A stretch of 22,083 nucleotides of DNA from an uncultured Clostridia bacterium (GTDB lineage Bacteria > Bacillota > Clostridia > UBA1381), in NCBI GenBank assembly GCA_910585485.1, contig CAJUEZ010000033.1:1-22083 (forward strand), written 5' to 3'. This document shows positions 1 through 6,775 of this stretch, piece by piece. The position numbers were made by a program, and so were the translations under genes. Every line of letters begins with the position of its first letter. Positions within the stretch are counted from its first letter, which is position 1. The notes below the pieces were generated by a model. The model saw nothing but the letters and a program-made list of their open reading frames with translations. It was not told the origin of the DNA and made no database searches.

Positions 1-395
1 GTTCCGCAGCCGAATATAACTACCCTGCCCTTTTCGAGATGACGCTCAGCCTTGCCTCTTATATACGGCTCTGCAACCTGACGCATTTCAATAGCCGTCT
101 GCACACGCGTCTGCACACCGCAGTTTTCCAAAGCGCTGCACAGTGCAAGCGCGTTTATTGCCGTTGCCAGCATTCCCATATGGTCTGCGCGGGTTCTGTC
201 CATATTTTCACCGCTTCGTCCGCGCCAGATATTACCGCCTCCGACTACGATTGACACCTGTACACCCATATCGGTTATTTTTTTGATATTTTCGCTTATC
301 TGCGCTATTGTCTTTTCGTCAAGACCAAAGCCGTTTTCACCCGCAAGCGCTTCACCACTTATTTTGAGAAGCACCCTTTTGTACTTAGCCCTCAT
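1..395 (-). CDS. pyrH: UMP kinase (uridylate kinase), N-terminal part, cut by window edge
   Basis: Converts UMP to UDP with ATP in cytosolic pyrimidine nucleotide synthesis; the bacterial enzyme belongs to the amino-acid kinase family and is a hexamer. The minus strand reads MRAKYKRVLLKISGEALAG, the classical PyrH N-terminus. It continues with the nucleotide-binding GGGNIWRG segment and RADHMGMLATAINALAL, which is highly characteristic of UMP kinase. About 131 residues are present of the usual 235-240; the rest lies beyond base 1. The ATG at 393-395 follows a strong AAGGAGGA ribosome site (about 400-409). The gene has its own consensus promoter (427-455) downstream of tgt, so it need not depend on tgt transcription. 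No frameshift is seen in the visible part. Identification is confident. Confidence 0.95.
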   Translation of the reverse strand, partial: MRAKYKRVLLKISGEALAGENGFGLDEKTIAQISENIKKITDMGVQVSIVVGGGNIWRGRSGENMDRTRADHMGMLATAINALALCSALENCGVQTRVQTAIEMRQVAEPYIRGKAERHLEKGRVVIFGCG

Positions 396-426
396 AGAAA
401 AATCCTCCTTGTATTATATTAAATAC

Positions 427-455
427 ATTATACTATGAATTAGAAAATATTTCAA
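427..455 (-). promoter_or_regulatory. Predicted sigma-A promoter of pyrH
   Basis: On the minus strand there is a -35 TTGAAA (450-455), a 17-nt spacer and a perfect -10 TATAAT (427-432). Transcription would start near 420, about 25 nt before the pyrH start codon. It lies in the 106-bp gap between tgt and pyrH. Confidence 0.75.
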
Positions 456-501
456 CATAATTTTTTATCAATATTCAGTTATTCATTCCGCAATGTTCAT
501 A

Positions 502-1638
502 TCAATCAATTACCCGCCTTGCAAGCTTTTCCGAATTTTCCTTTCTAAATTCATCAAATCTGTCCTCTTCTATAGCCTCGCGTATTCTCGCCGTAAGTTC
601 ATTATAGAAATACAGATTATGAAGCACTGACAGACGCATTGCAAGCATTTCCTTAGCCTTAAACAAATGCCGTATATACGCGCGGGTATAATTTTGACAC
701 GCGGGGCAATGACACTCGCTGTCTATCGGGCGCGTATCAAATTCATATTTTTGATTCATTAGATTCATAGTTCCGTTACGGGTAAATATAAACGCGTGAC
801 GCGCGTTACGTGACGGCATTACACAGTCGAAGAAGTCAACTCCTCTGGCGACCGCTTCAATTATATTCGATGGAGTTCCCACACCCATAAGATATCTTGG
901 TTTATTTGCCGGCGCATGCGGAAGCACCACGTCAAGAATATGGTACATTTCCTCGTGTGTTTCACCTACTGCAAGACCGCCTATCGCGTAACCGTCAAGG
1001 TCAAGCTTTGCAATCCTCTTCATATGCTCAACACGCAGGTCGTCAAAAATACCACCCTGATTTATTCCGAAAAGCATTTGGTTTTTATTTATTGTATCAT
1101 CAAGAGAATTAAGCCGCTTCATTTCGTCCTTACAGCGCACAAGCCAACGGTAGGTTCTGTCAACCGACTGCTTTACATAATCATACGGCGCAGGGTTTTC
1201 TATACACTCGTCAAATGCCATTGCAATCGTAGACGCAAGATTTGACTGTATCTGCATACTTTCCTCAGGTCCCATAAAAATTTTATGACCGTCTATATGC
1301 GAGGCAAAACTAACACCCTCCTCTGTTATCTTACGAAGTGACGCAAGCGAAAACACCTGAAAGCCTCCGCTGTCCGTCAGGATAGGTCTGTCCCAATTCA
1401 TAAATCTATGAAGTCCGCCAAGGTCCTTAACGACCTTATCTCCGGGACGCAGATGCAGATGATATGTATTTGACAGTTCAATCTGACATCCTATTTTCTT
1501 TAAGTCCATGGTTGAAACCGCGCCCTTTATTGCCGCGATTGTTCCTACATTCTGAAATACGGGCGTCTGCACCGTACCGTGCACGGTTGTAAATTCACCG
1601 CGCCGCGCGTTGCCGTTCGTGTGAAGTATTTTAAACAT
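502..1638 (-). CDS. tgt: tRNA-guanine(34) transglycosylase
   Basis: Exchanges guanine 34 in the anticodon of GUN tRNAs (Tyr, His, Asp, Asn) for preQ1 or queuine, a step of queuosine modification in the cytosol. The 378-residue length is normal for the bacterial enzyme. Visible landmarks are TDSGGFQVFSL with the general-base Asp near residue 89, the GINQGG and GGLAVGE substrate-binding loops, FDCVMPSRNAR with the nucleophile Asp near 271, and a zinc site formed by Cys309, Cys311, Cys314 and His340. The sequence type (NVGTIAAIKGAVS in the N-terminal part) is the version I associate with Clostridia. The ATG at 1636-1638 follows a TAGGAGAA ribosome site. It stands as a single gene between the YARHG-protein terminator and pyrH; no queuosine biosynthesis or salvage gene is visible beside it. 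Confidence 0.96.
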   Translation of the reverse strand: MFKILHTNGNARRGEFTTVHGTVQTPVFQNVGTIAAIKGAVSTMDLKKIGCQIELSNTYHLHLRPGDKVVKDLGGLHRFMNWDRPILTDSGGFQVFSLASLRKITEEGVSFASHIDGHKIFMGPEESMQIQSNLASTIAMAFDECIENPAPYDYVKQSVDRTYRWLVRCKDEMKRLNSLDDTINKNQMLFGINQGGIFDDLRVEHMKRIAKLDLDGYAIGGLAVGETHEEMYHILDVVLPHAPANKPRYLMGVGTPSNIIEAVARGVDFFDCVMPSRNARHAFIFTRNGTMNLMNQKYEFDTRPIDSECHCPACQNYTRAYIRHLFKAKEMLAMRLSVLHNLYFYNELTARIREAIEEDRFDEFRKENSEKLARRVID

Positions 1639-1668
1639 AATTTTCTCCTATTTTAATTTATTGTATAT

Positions 1669-1697
1669 ATAATAACATTTTTTGTATTATAAATCAA
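1669..1697 (-). promoter_or_regulatory. Possible promoter of tgt
   Basis: On the minus strand a TTGATT (1692-1697) and a TATTAT (1669-1674) are separated by 17 nt. The region is AT-rich and offers alternative -10 boxes, so the exact site is uncertain. Confidence 0.4.
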
Positions 1698-1710
1698 TCT
1701 TTAATCATGC

Positions 1711-1755
1711 TCACAACAAAAATAATGTGTATGCGATAAATCACATACACATTAT
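1711..1755 (-). terminator. Rho-independent terminator after the zinc-ribbon/YARHG gene
   Basis: A perfect 12-bp inverted repeat (1722-1733 with 1744-1755, loop 10 nt) starts four bases beyond the stop codon of the minus-strand gene at 1759. On that strand it is followed by TTTTTGTTGTG. Position and T-tract fit an intrinsic terminator reading leftwards. Confidence 0.8.
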
Positions 1756-1758
1756 CAG

Positions 1759-3039
1759 TTATTTTCTTTCAGCGTTTAAAATAAACAGAACATTCTTTCT
1801 TTCTATCTCATTCAAATTGCTGTTGTCATCGCTGTAATTATAGCTTGGATTAATATGATACCATTTCTTTCCTGAGAAATAGTTACTATATTCGGCTGTT
1901 TGGAATTTACGTCCGTGACGCGCGTAAATTTCATTTCTCGCAAGCGCAAGCTGATATTTTGATAGTCCCTTTATATCGTTAGATGTCAATATAGCAGTTC
2001 CTGAATTTGCAAGAATGTAATCACCGCCGTCATACTTTGTAAAACCTGTTATTTCATAAACCGTATTTCCATTATAGGTCTCATTAGTCGGCATCGCCGT
2101 TATTGTATATGCTTTATTCTTAACCTGATCGGTTGTGCTTCCTTCTGATACGTTCGCATAATATTTAACATTACCGGCAACAAATGTCATTAAATATCTT
2201 CCCGTACCTGTATTGTGTATAACTTCTACACCTGTGCTTAGCTGCGAAGTTATATTGTTCGTTGAAATTCCACTGTTCTTCGCATTTGCAATCACTGATG
2301 AAGATGTGCCAGTATTCGATGCGCCGGAAGAATTTCCGCCCGTTGAAGATGATGGCGTGCCGCTTCCGGATGAAGAATTTCCTTTGTTTGGTCTATTAAC
2401 ACTTCCCGCTGATGACGATGATGTTCCTGATGAGGAATTTCCTCCCAAAGAAACACCGCTTGCACCCGACACCACGGAAGATGTGCCGCTCGCATTTGTT
2501 GTTGAATCAACCACGTCATTCGGAGAAGGTGTCATTGACAGCGCCGGAGACGGTTCAGCGGTAGGATCTGCCGTCGGAACAGCAGGCATTGCTGTTGTCA
2601 CTGCCGGAATCGGTGTGACGGTTGTATTGCCATTTCCGCTGTTTATATTCTGCGTCACATAATACACTCCTATACCGACCGCCGCTACAGCCAGCGCGCA
2701 TATCAACACTATAAGTATTATTTTATTTCTTTTTTGTTTTTGACGTTTTCTGTTTCTGCGCTTTTCAATCTCAGAAAGCTGCTGTTTCTTATCAGCCAAC
2801 ATTTTTTCCATTTGGGCGCGGCGACGTCTCTCATTGTCATCAAACAACTCTTCGCCGTCTTTTTCCTCAGTCTCTTCATAGGAGTCACTTTCAGAGAAAT
2901 TATCATTTTTATCCTCTGCATTCTCTATCACGCTGTTTTCTGATTTCAAAACAGCTTCCTCTTCTGATAACTGTGCGCCGCAAAACTCGCATACATCAGC
3001 GTCATCAGGAATTTGCGCCCCGCATATTTTACATAACAT
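1759..3039 (-). CDS. Zinc-ribbon, single-pass membrane protein with C-terminal YARHG domain
   Basis: Function unknown. The 426-residue protein is modular. An N-terminal zinc ribbon (Cys3, Cys6, Cys17, Cys20) is followed by an acidic stretch and a highly basic, probably helical segment (about 70-105). One transmembrane helix lies at about 106-128, then a long Ser/Gly/Thr/Asn-rich linker (about 130-260). A folded region ends in a YARHG domain (about 355-424; motif ARNEIYARHGRKF, then a conserved Trp-Tyr). YARHG domains are generally found on the outer side of the membrane in Firmicutes and are presumed to act at the cell wall. The basic residues before the helix fit an inside zinc ribbon and outside YARHG (inference). 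The start ATG follows GGAGGAT at 8 nt spacing. It is divergent from the sigK-like gene, has its own promoter (3086-3114) and its own terminator. I see no signal peptide other than the membrane anchor. Confidence 0.85.
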   Translation of the reverse strand: MLCKICGAQIPDDADVCEFCGAQLSEEEAVLKSENSVIENAEDKNDNFSESDSYEETEEKDGEELFDDNERRRRAQMEKMLADKKQQLSEIEKRRNRKRQKQKRNKIILIVLICALAVAAVGIGVYYVTQNINSGNGNTTVTPIPAVTTAMPAVPTADPTAEPSPALSMTPSPNDVVDSTTNASGTSSVVSGASGVSLGGNSSSGTSSSSAGSVNRPNKGNSSSGSGTPSSSTGGNSSGASNTGTSSSVIANAKNSGISTNNITSQLSTGVEVIHNTGTGRYLMTFVAGNVKYYANVSEGSTTDQVKNKAYTITAMPTNETYNGNTVYEITGFTKYDGGDYILANSGTAILTSNDIKGLSKYQLALARNEIYARHGRKFQTAEYSNYFSGKKWYHINPSYNYSDDNSNLNEIERKNVLFILNAERK

Positions 3040-3085
3040 ATTATTCTATCCTCCGATTCAAAACTTTCTCACCTATACACCTGCT

Positions 3086-3114
3086 ATTATATTATTTTCT
3101 TCATTTCAATTCAA
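3086..3114 (-). promoter_or_regulatory. Predicted sigma-A promoter of the zinc-ribbon/YARHG gene
   Basis: The minus strand shows TTGAAT (3109-3114), a 17-nt spacer and a perfect TATAAT (3086-3091), about 45 nt upstream of the ATG at 3039. It suggests vegetative expression of this gene, unlike what is expected for the divergent sigK. Confidence 0.7.
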
Positions 3115-3202
3115 CATCAACATTATTATGTATCTGTTACAATAAAAAGACATTCTGTAATGTTTTAATATTATACCCAACTTTTGGAAAACAAATAACA
3201 AA

Positions 3203-3242
3203 ATAAGGACATTTGCACATGCAATCGGAAAGATGTCCTTAT
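3203..3242. repeat. Nested inverted repeat in the sigK-like gene leader
   Basis: The arms ATAAGGACAT (3203-3212) and ATGTCCTTAT (3233-3242) are perfect reverse complements over 10 bp. Inside lies a second repeat, TTGCA (3213-3217) and TGCAA (3220-3224). It ends 12 nt before the AAAGGGGG ribosome site of sigK. It could be an operator for a dimeric regulator or an RNA hairpin in the leader; there is no T-tract, so a terminator is unlikely. Confidence 0.6.
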
Positions 3243-3269
3243 CATATCATATATAAAGGGGGTTTTCCT

Positions 3270-3953
3270 ATGTTTGCTATACTTTTTGAATGGATTCAAA
3301 CCGTGCTTATACTCGCCGGATATGTAAGCGGCAATGCCACATTTCCAAAACCACTTTCAAGCGAGGATGAACAAAAGTATCTAAAGCTATACGCTGACGG
3401 AGACGAGGAAGCAAAAAACATACTGATTGAACACAATCTCAGACTTGTTGCTCATATTGCCAAAAAATACTCTGACGAAAAAAATCTTGAAGATTTAATT
3501 TCTATAGGTACTATCGGACTTATTAAAGGTATAAACACCTTTAATCCGAAAAAAAACTCCCGCTTATCCACCTATATATCAAGATGTATTGAAAATGAAG
3601 TGCTTATGGTCATGCGTTCTTCAAAGAAGCTTCAAAATGAAATATCCATAGACGAAAATATCGGCACTGACCGCGAGGGGAACAACATGACATTTTCCGA
3701 TATACTGACGGCAGACAACATTGATATTTCAGAAATCATATCAGGCAAGCTTGAAGTGCAGAAATTATACAATGCCATGAAAAAAGTACTAAATCAGAAT
3801 GAAATCAACATTTTGTGCTGGCGATATGGTCTTGGTAATCAGAAAAAGAAAACCCAAAAGGAAATTGCCGACATCTTAGGCATAAGCAGAAGCTATGTAA
3901 GCAGAATTGAAAAAAAATGTCTTGAAAAGCTGTTTGCGGAACTAAAAGAGTAA
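3270..3953 (+). CDS. sigK: RNA polymerase sporulation sigma factor, SigK type, with pro-sequence
   Basis: A sigma-70 family factor of the late mother-cell type. The 227-residue protein begins with a hydrophobic leader (MFAILFEWIQTVLILAG), then YVSGNATFPKPLS, which aligns by eye with the mature N-terminus of Bacillus subtilis sigma-K (YVKNNAFPQPLS). By analogy, membrane cleavage by a SpoIVFB-type protease would fall near Gly17/Tyr18. Region 2 is clear (NLRLVAHIAKKY, EDLISIGTIGLIKGI, then the ARCIENE-like SRCIENEVL), and region 4 has the helix-turn-helix TQKEIADILGISRSYVSRIEK. I place the start at the ATG at 3270, preceded by AAAGGGGG at 7 nt. An upstream in-frame TTG at 3213 lies inside the inverted repeat and has no ribosome site. 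The gene is uninterrupted, so there is no skin-like insertion. Other sporulation sigma factors (SigE, SigF) share regions 2 and 4, but the leader and SRSYVSRIEK favour SigK. Confidence 0.88.
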   Translation: MFAILFEWIQTVLILAGYVSGNATFPKPLSSEDEQKYLKLYADGDEEAKNILIEHNLRLVAHIAKKYSDEKNLEDLISIGTIGLIKGINTFNPKKNSRLSTYISRCIENEVLMVMRSSKKLQNEISIDENIGTDREGNNMTFSDILTADNIDISEIISGKLEVQKLYNAMKKVLNQNEINILCWRYGLGNQKKKTQKEIADILGISRSYVSRIEKKCLEKLFAELKE

Positions 3954-3960
3954 TTTATTT

Positions 3961-4033
3961 TAGGGACGCCGCTGATGCCGCCCACTACAATTCGTACGTT
4001 TATTTTGTAGGGACCGGCATCCTCGACAGCCCA
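3961..4033. repeat. GC-rich hairpin, probable degraded dispersed repeat between convergent genes
   Basis: It fills the 83-bp gap between the 3' ends of sigK and the radical SAM gene. GATGCCG (3974-3980) pairs perfectly with CGGCATC (4015-4021), and CTACAA (3985-3990) with TTGTAG (4005-4010), with a partly pairable CCCA/GGAC between. TAGGGAC occurs twice (3961-3967 and 4008-4014). The composition is much more GC-rich than neighbouring intergenic DNA. It resembles the short GTAGGGRC...GCCGCCC intergenic repeats I recall from gut Clostridia, but copy number cannot be judged from one window. It may also act as a bidirectional terminator or barrier. Confidence 0.5.
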
Positions 4034-4036
4034 TCC

Positions 4037-4906
4037 TTACAGCAGGCTTATCTGAGCCGCTGTATATTTATCTTCAAATGTGTTAAGATATTCAAAACAC
4101 TTCTCATAATTATGTATAATGCCGTTTTCTTCGCATATACTGTGAAAGATTTTATTCAGCTGTGCACTGTTTGGAGAGGGAATGTTATAGCTGTTCCCAT
4201 AGGTCTTTATATACCTTTCTTTAAGCATCGGAAAATGTTCGTCCAGCTTAGAATAAAAATACTCCCTATTCCCGTCACGCAGGGTAAGACCCATACCAAA
4301 ATTTATAATCCCCTTAACTCCCGCATCAATACAGTAAGACAAAATACCCTTTATATTTTCCTCATTGTCATTTATGAACGGAAGCAGAGGGCAAAGCCAT
4401 ACCACTGTATGTATTCCGTTATCTCTGAATATTTTAAGCGCATCCGCACGTTCACGCGTAGACGCAACATTAGGCTCAATGATTTTGCACAATGCTTCAT
4501 CATACGTTGTCAGCGTCATCTGTACGACACATTTTGACTTCTGATTTATACGCTTCAAAATATCAATATCTCTAAGTATTCCTGTTGATTTGGTAATTAT
4601 TGTGACGCCGAAACCGTATTTTTCTATTATTTCAAGGCACTTCCGCATATTCCCAAGCTTTTCCTCCGCGTGCATATACGGGTCGGACATTGCACCTGTG
4701 CCTATCATACATTTACTGCGTTTGCCTCTGAGCGCCTTTTCAAGCAGTTCAGGAGCGTTGACCTTTACTTCAATATCCTCAAACTTATGCTTCATATTGT
4801 AGCATATACTTCTTGAGTCACAATAAATACAGCCATGAGTACATCCCCTGTATATATTCATTCCGTTCTTAGCTGACAATATCCCCTTCGCCTGTACCTC
4901 GTGCAT
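4037..4906 (-). CDS. Radical SAM protein, SPL (spore photoproduct lyase)-like family
   Basis: A 289-residue protein with the radical SAM cluster motif CX3CX2C (Cys22, Cys26, Cys29 in YRGCTHGCIYCDSRS), which binds a [4Fe-4S] cluster that cleaves S-adenosylmethionine. The rest fits a short TIM-barrel radical SAM core (MIGTGAMSDPYMHAEEK, VTIITKSTGILRDIDIL, VVQMTLTTYDEAL, VVWLCPLLPFINDNEENI). This pattern belongs to the widespread SPL/SplB-like radical SAM group annotated only generally; substrate unknown. I do not think it is the true spore photoproduct lyase, which is longer. Its ATG overlaps the trmD stop codon by one base (TAATG), so it is translationally coupled as the last gene of the ffh-trmD operon, a place where many Firmicutes carry rplS. 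That position alone might suggest an RNA-related role, but this is speculation. Confidence 0.85.
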   Translation of the reverse strand: MHEVQAKGILSAKNGMNIYRGCTHGCIYCDSRSICYNMKHKFEDIEVKVNAPELLEKALRGKRSKCMIGTGAMSDPYMHAEEKLGNMRKCLEIIEKYGFGVTIITKSTGILRDIDILKRINQKSKCVVQMTLTTYDEALCKIIEPNVASTRERADALKIFRDNGIHTVVWLCPLLPFINDNEENIKGILSYCIDAGVKGIINFGMGLTLRDGNREYFYSKLDEHFPMLKERYIKTYGNSYNIPSPNSAQLNKIFHSICEENGIIHNYEKCFEYLNTFEDKYTAAQISLL

Positions 4907-5646
4907 TATTCTTCTCCGTTCATCACTTTTTCCAAAAACTCTTTATCCGCTTTTGTAAGCTCTGCCTTTTCCAGCATATCAGGACGCTTTTTCAGCGTAT
5001 TTATGAGCGACTGCTCCCTTTTCCATTTTTCCACGTTTGCATGATGACCCGATATAAGCACCTCGGGTATTGATACCCCGTGCCATTCAGCCGGACGAGT
5101 GTATTGCGGATACTCCAGAAGTCCGTTAAAATGCGACTCGTTTTCATATGATGTTTCAGCGGCAAGCACTCCCGGAATCAAACGGGATACTGTATCAATA
5201 ACCGTCATCGCCGGTATTTCTCCGCCTGTGAGCACAAAATCACCAATAGATAATTCCATATCCACAATTTCATCTATTACGCGCTGGTCAATCCCCTCAT
5301 AGTGACCGCACAAAACAACAATATGTTCTTCCTCAGATAAATCAACCGCTACTGACTGATTAAATACCTTTCCCTGTGGCGACATATAAATTGTCAGCGG
5401 CTTATATTTCAAGCCTTCCGAAACCGACATATAAGCGTCATAAACAGGCTGAGCATTCATCAGCATGCCACCGCCTCCGCTGTATGGATAATCATCTACT
5501 TTACGATGCTTATTGGTTGAAAAGTCACGTATATCAATAAAATTGAGTTCTATTAATCCGTTTTCACGCGCGCGTCCGATTATACTCTCGCCCAACACCG
5601 CTTCAAACATCTGCGGAAACAGCGTAAGAACATCAAACCTTATCAT
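4906..5646 (-). CDS. trmD: tRNA (guanine(37)-N1)-methyltransferase
   Basis: Methylates N1 of G37 next to the anticodon, using S-adenosylmethionine, and so prevents +1 frameshifting. The 246-residue length is typical for TrmD. The SPOUT trefoil knot is visible as VLCGHYEGIDQRVIDE...SIGDFVLTGGEIPAM (about 110-150), and the N-terminus MIRFDVLTLFPQMFE is diagnostic. The GGGGMLM segment follows DDYPYSG as in the family. Its start overlaps the 3' end of rimM by 4 nt (5643-5646) and its stop overlaps the next gene by 1 nt, so the three genes are tightly coupled. RimM-TrmD adjacency is widely conserved in bacteria. Confidence 0.97.
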   Translation of the reverse strand: MIRFDVLTLFPQMFEAVLGESIIGRARENGLIELNFIDIRDFSTNKHRKVDDYPYSGGGGMLMNAQPVYDAYMSVSEGLKYKPLTIYMSPQGKVFNQSVAVDLSEEEHIVVLCGHYEGIDQRVIDEIVDMELSIGDFVLTGGEIPAMTVIDTVSRLIPGVLAAETSYENESHFNGLLEYPQYTRPAEWHGVSIPEVLISGHHANVEKWKREQSLINTLKKRPDMLEKAELTKADKEFLEKVMNGEE

Positions 5647-6152
5647 AAATCCTCCAGTCCCTCCATCATACGGACGGTAATTTTTTTATTTTCAATGTCA
5701 ACATTCAGTACTACATCATCAATTACAGGTATAAGCAAATTTTTCTTTCCCTCACGTTTAACATCATATATATCGTTACTTCCCGTGTTAATCACATCGG
5801 CGACTGTTCCGACTTTCTCTCCGTCTTCTTTGACTACGTCAAGTCCTATTAAATCGGCGATATAGTACACACCTTCAGGAAGTTCTCCCAACATTTCACG
5901 CTCTGCGTAAATAATCTGATTTTTATATTTTTCCGCCTCGTTTATGTCTTTTATCTGCGGAAAACGCACTATAATATTGCCTTTTTGATATTTTATTCCG
6001 GCAATATCCAGTCTTGTGTATTCTTCTCTTTTCTTTACGTAAACATATTCTATTTCTTCAAAAAGTTCGGGATAGTCTGTCCACGGCACAATTTTTACCT
6101 CGCCGCGAAGTCCGTGTGTATTAACTATTTTTCCAACTTCTAATAAGTCCAT
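5643..6152 (-). CDS. rimM: Ribosome maturation factor RimM
   Basis: Binds ribosomal protein S19 and assists maturation of the 30S head. The protein starts MDLLEVGKIVNTHGLRGEVKI, the conserved RimM N-terminal barrel with the THGLRGEVKV-type motif; a PRC-barrel half follows (about 95-165: GVYYIADLIGLDV...GTVADVINTGSNDIYDV). I choose the ATG at 6152 (169 residues), because GAAAGGA lies 7 nt before it. The longer frame from a TTG at 6158 would put the start only 1-2 nt after that ribosome site. A terminator-like hairpin (6177-6210) lies directly upstream in the transcript, between khpA and rimM, so rimM-trmD expression may be attenuated relative to rpsP. Confidence 0.95.
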   Translation of the reverse strand: MDLLEVGKIVNTHGLRGEVKIVPWTDYPELFEEIEYVYVKKREEYTRLDIAGIKYQKGNIIVRFPQIKDINEAEKYKNQIIYAEREMLGELPEGVYYIADLIGLDVVKEDGEKVGTVADVINTGSNDIYDVKREGKKNLLIPVIDDVVLNVDIENKKITVRMMEGLEDL

Positions 6153-6174
6153 AACCAATTCCTTTCAAAAAACA

Positions 6175-6212
6175 TAAAAAGGGCTTACACGCATTGCAAT
6201 GCAAACCCCTTC
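6175..6212 (-). terminator. Terminator-like or attenuator hairpin between khpA and rimM
   Basis: Read on the minus strand, AAGGG is followed by an interrupted stem containing the palindrome GCATTGCAATGC (6191-6202), then AAGCCCTTTTT and further Ts. The outer arms AAGGG/CCCTT pair and are followed by a T-rich run. It starts only a few bases after the khpA stop and ends just before the rimM ribosome site. The stem has mismatches, so partial termination or RNA processing is more likely than complete termination. Confidence 0.6.
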
Positions 6213-6216
6213 TATC

Positions 6217-6450
6217 CTATTGTAAGATTTCCACCGCGACCTTTTTGTCCTCACGGCTTGCGGCAGCTTTGACAACAGTTCTGATTGCCTTTGCAATTCT
6301 TCCCTGTTTACCAATCACCTTACCCATATCGCCGTCAGCAACTCTAAGTTCAAGAGTTACAGTTTGGTCTTCGTTTATAATCTCTTTTACGTTAACCTCT
6401 TCGGGATAGTCAACAAGTGATTTGGCTATTATCTCCAATACTTCTTTCAT
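6217..6450 (-). CDS. khpA: KH-domain RNA-binding protein KhpA (YlqC)
   Basis: A small single KH-domain protein (77 residues from the chosen start) that in Firmicutes binds RNA and, as KhpA with KhpB, influences cell elongation and division. The sequence shows MKEVLEIIAKSLVDYPEEV, the usual family N-terminus, and the KH GXXG loop in DMGKVIGKQGRIAKAIRT. The start is taken at the ATG at 6450, which has GGAGGG about 8 nt upstream. An in-frame ATG at 6465 overlaps that ribosome site and is rejected. It lies between rpsP and rimM, the same place as ylqC in B. subtilis; a YlqD gene is absent here. Confidence 0.95.
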   Translation of the reverse strand: MKEVLEIIAKSLVDYPEEVNVKEIINEDQTVTLELRVADGDMGKVIGKQGRIAKAIRTVVKAAASREDKKVAVEILQ

Positions 6451-6467
6451 TAGCCTACCCTCCATTA

Positions 6468-6710
6468 TTAGATAATGTTAGACTTCTTTAAAAGAGCCTT
6501 AACAGTATCAGTTGGCTGGGCACCATTAGAAATCCATTTCTTTACAGCCTCAGCGTCAATATTAACTGTCGCGGGGTCTGTTAATGGATTGTATGTGCCT
6601 ATCTCCTCGATAAATCTACCATTTCTTGGGTATCTTGAATCTGCAACTACAACTCTATAAAAAGGAGCCTTCTTTGCACCCATTCTTCTTAATCTGATTT
6701 TTACTGCCAT
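6468..6710 (-). CDS. rpsP: 30S ribosomal protein S16
   Basis: Binds 16S rRNA during assembly of the 30S subunit. The sequence from the chosen start, MAVKIRLRRMGAKKAPFYRVVVADSRYPRNGRFIEEIGTYNP with the later LKKSNII end, is an unmistakable S16 of 80 residues. The ATG at 6710 follows GGAGGTG at 7 nt spacing; a GTG at 6719 in the same frame sits in the ribosome site and is not used. It follows ffh by 65 nt of AT-rich sequence with no clear terminator, so co-transcription from ylxM-ffh is likely, although a local promoter cannot be excluded. Confidence 0.98.
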   Translation of the reverse strand: MAVKIRLRRMGAKKAPFYRVVVADSRYPRNGRFIEEIGTYNPLTDPATVNIDAEAVKKWISNGAQPTDTVKALLKKSNII

Positions 6711-6775
6711 TATTTTCACCTCCCATAAAAATTCATAAAAATATATTATAAAGTATTTAAAATACCTTATTGGCT

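Noticed and set aside
2284..2519. Ser/Gly-rich repetitive DNA in the YARHG gene considered as a repeat array
   Set aside because: The repetition is irregular GGAAG/TCATC-type codon bias for a flexible linker, without constant repeat units or spacers; not CRISPR or a tandem repeat locus.
2213..2662. Plus-strand frame of 149 codons opposite the zinc-ribbon/YARHG gene
   Set aside because: It is the reverse of the Ser/Gly/Thr linker; its Asp/Glu/Val/Pro repetition mirrors the low-complexity codons on the other strand.
4112..4537. Plus-strand frame of 141 codons opposite the radical SAM gene
   Set aside because: No start signal, and the opposite strand carries a clear conserved protein with catalytic motif.
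6740..6775. AT-rich palindrome GTATTTTAAATAC with a TATAAT between ffh and rpsP, considered as terminator or rpsP promoter
   Set aside because: The stem is only A/T pairs with a short arm, and no acceptable -35 box lies at 16-18 nt from the TATAAT.
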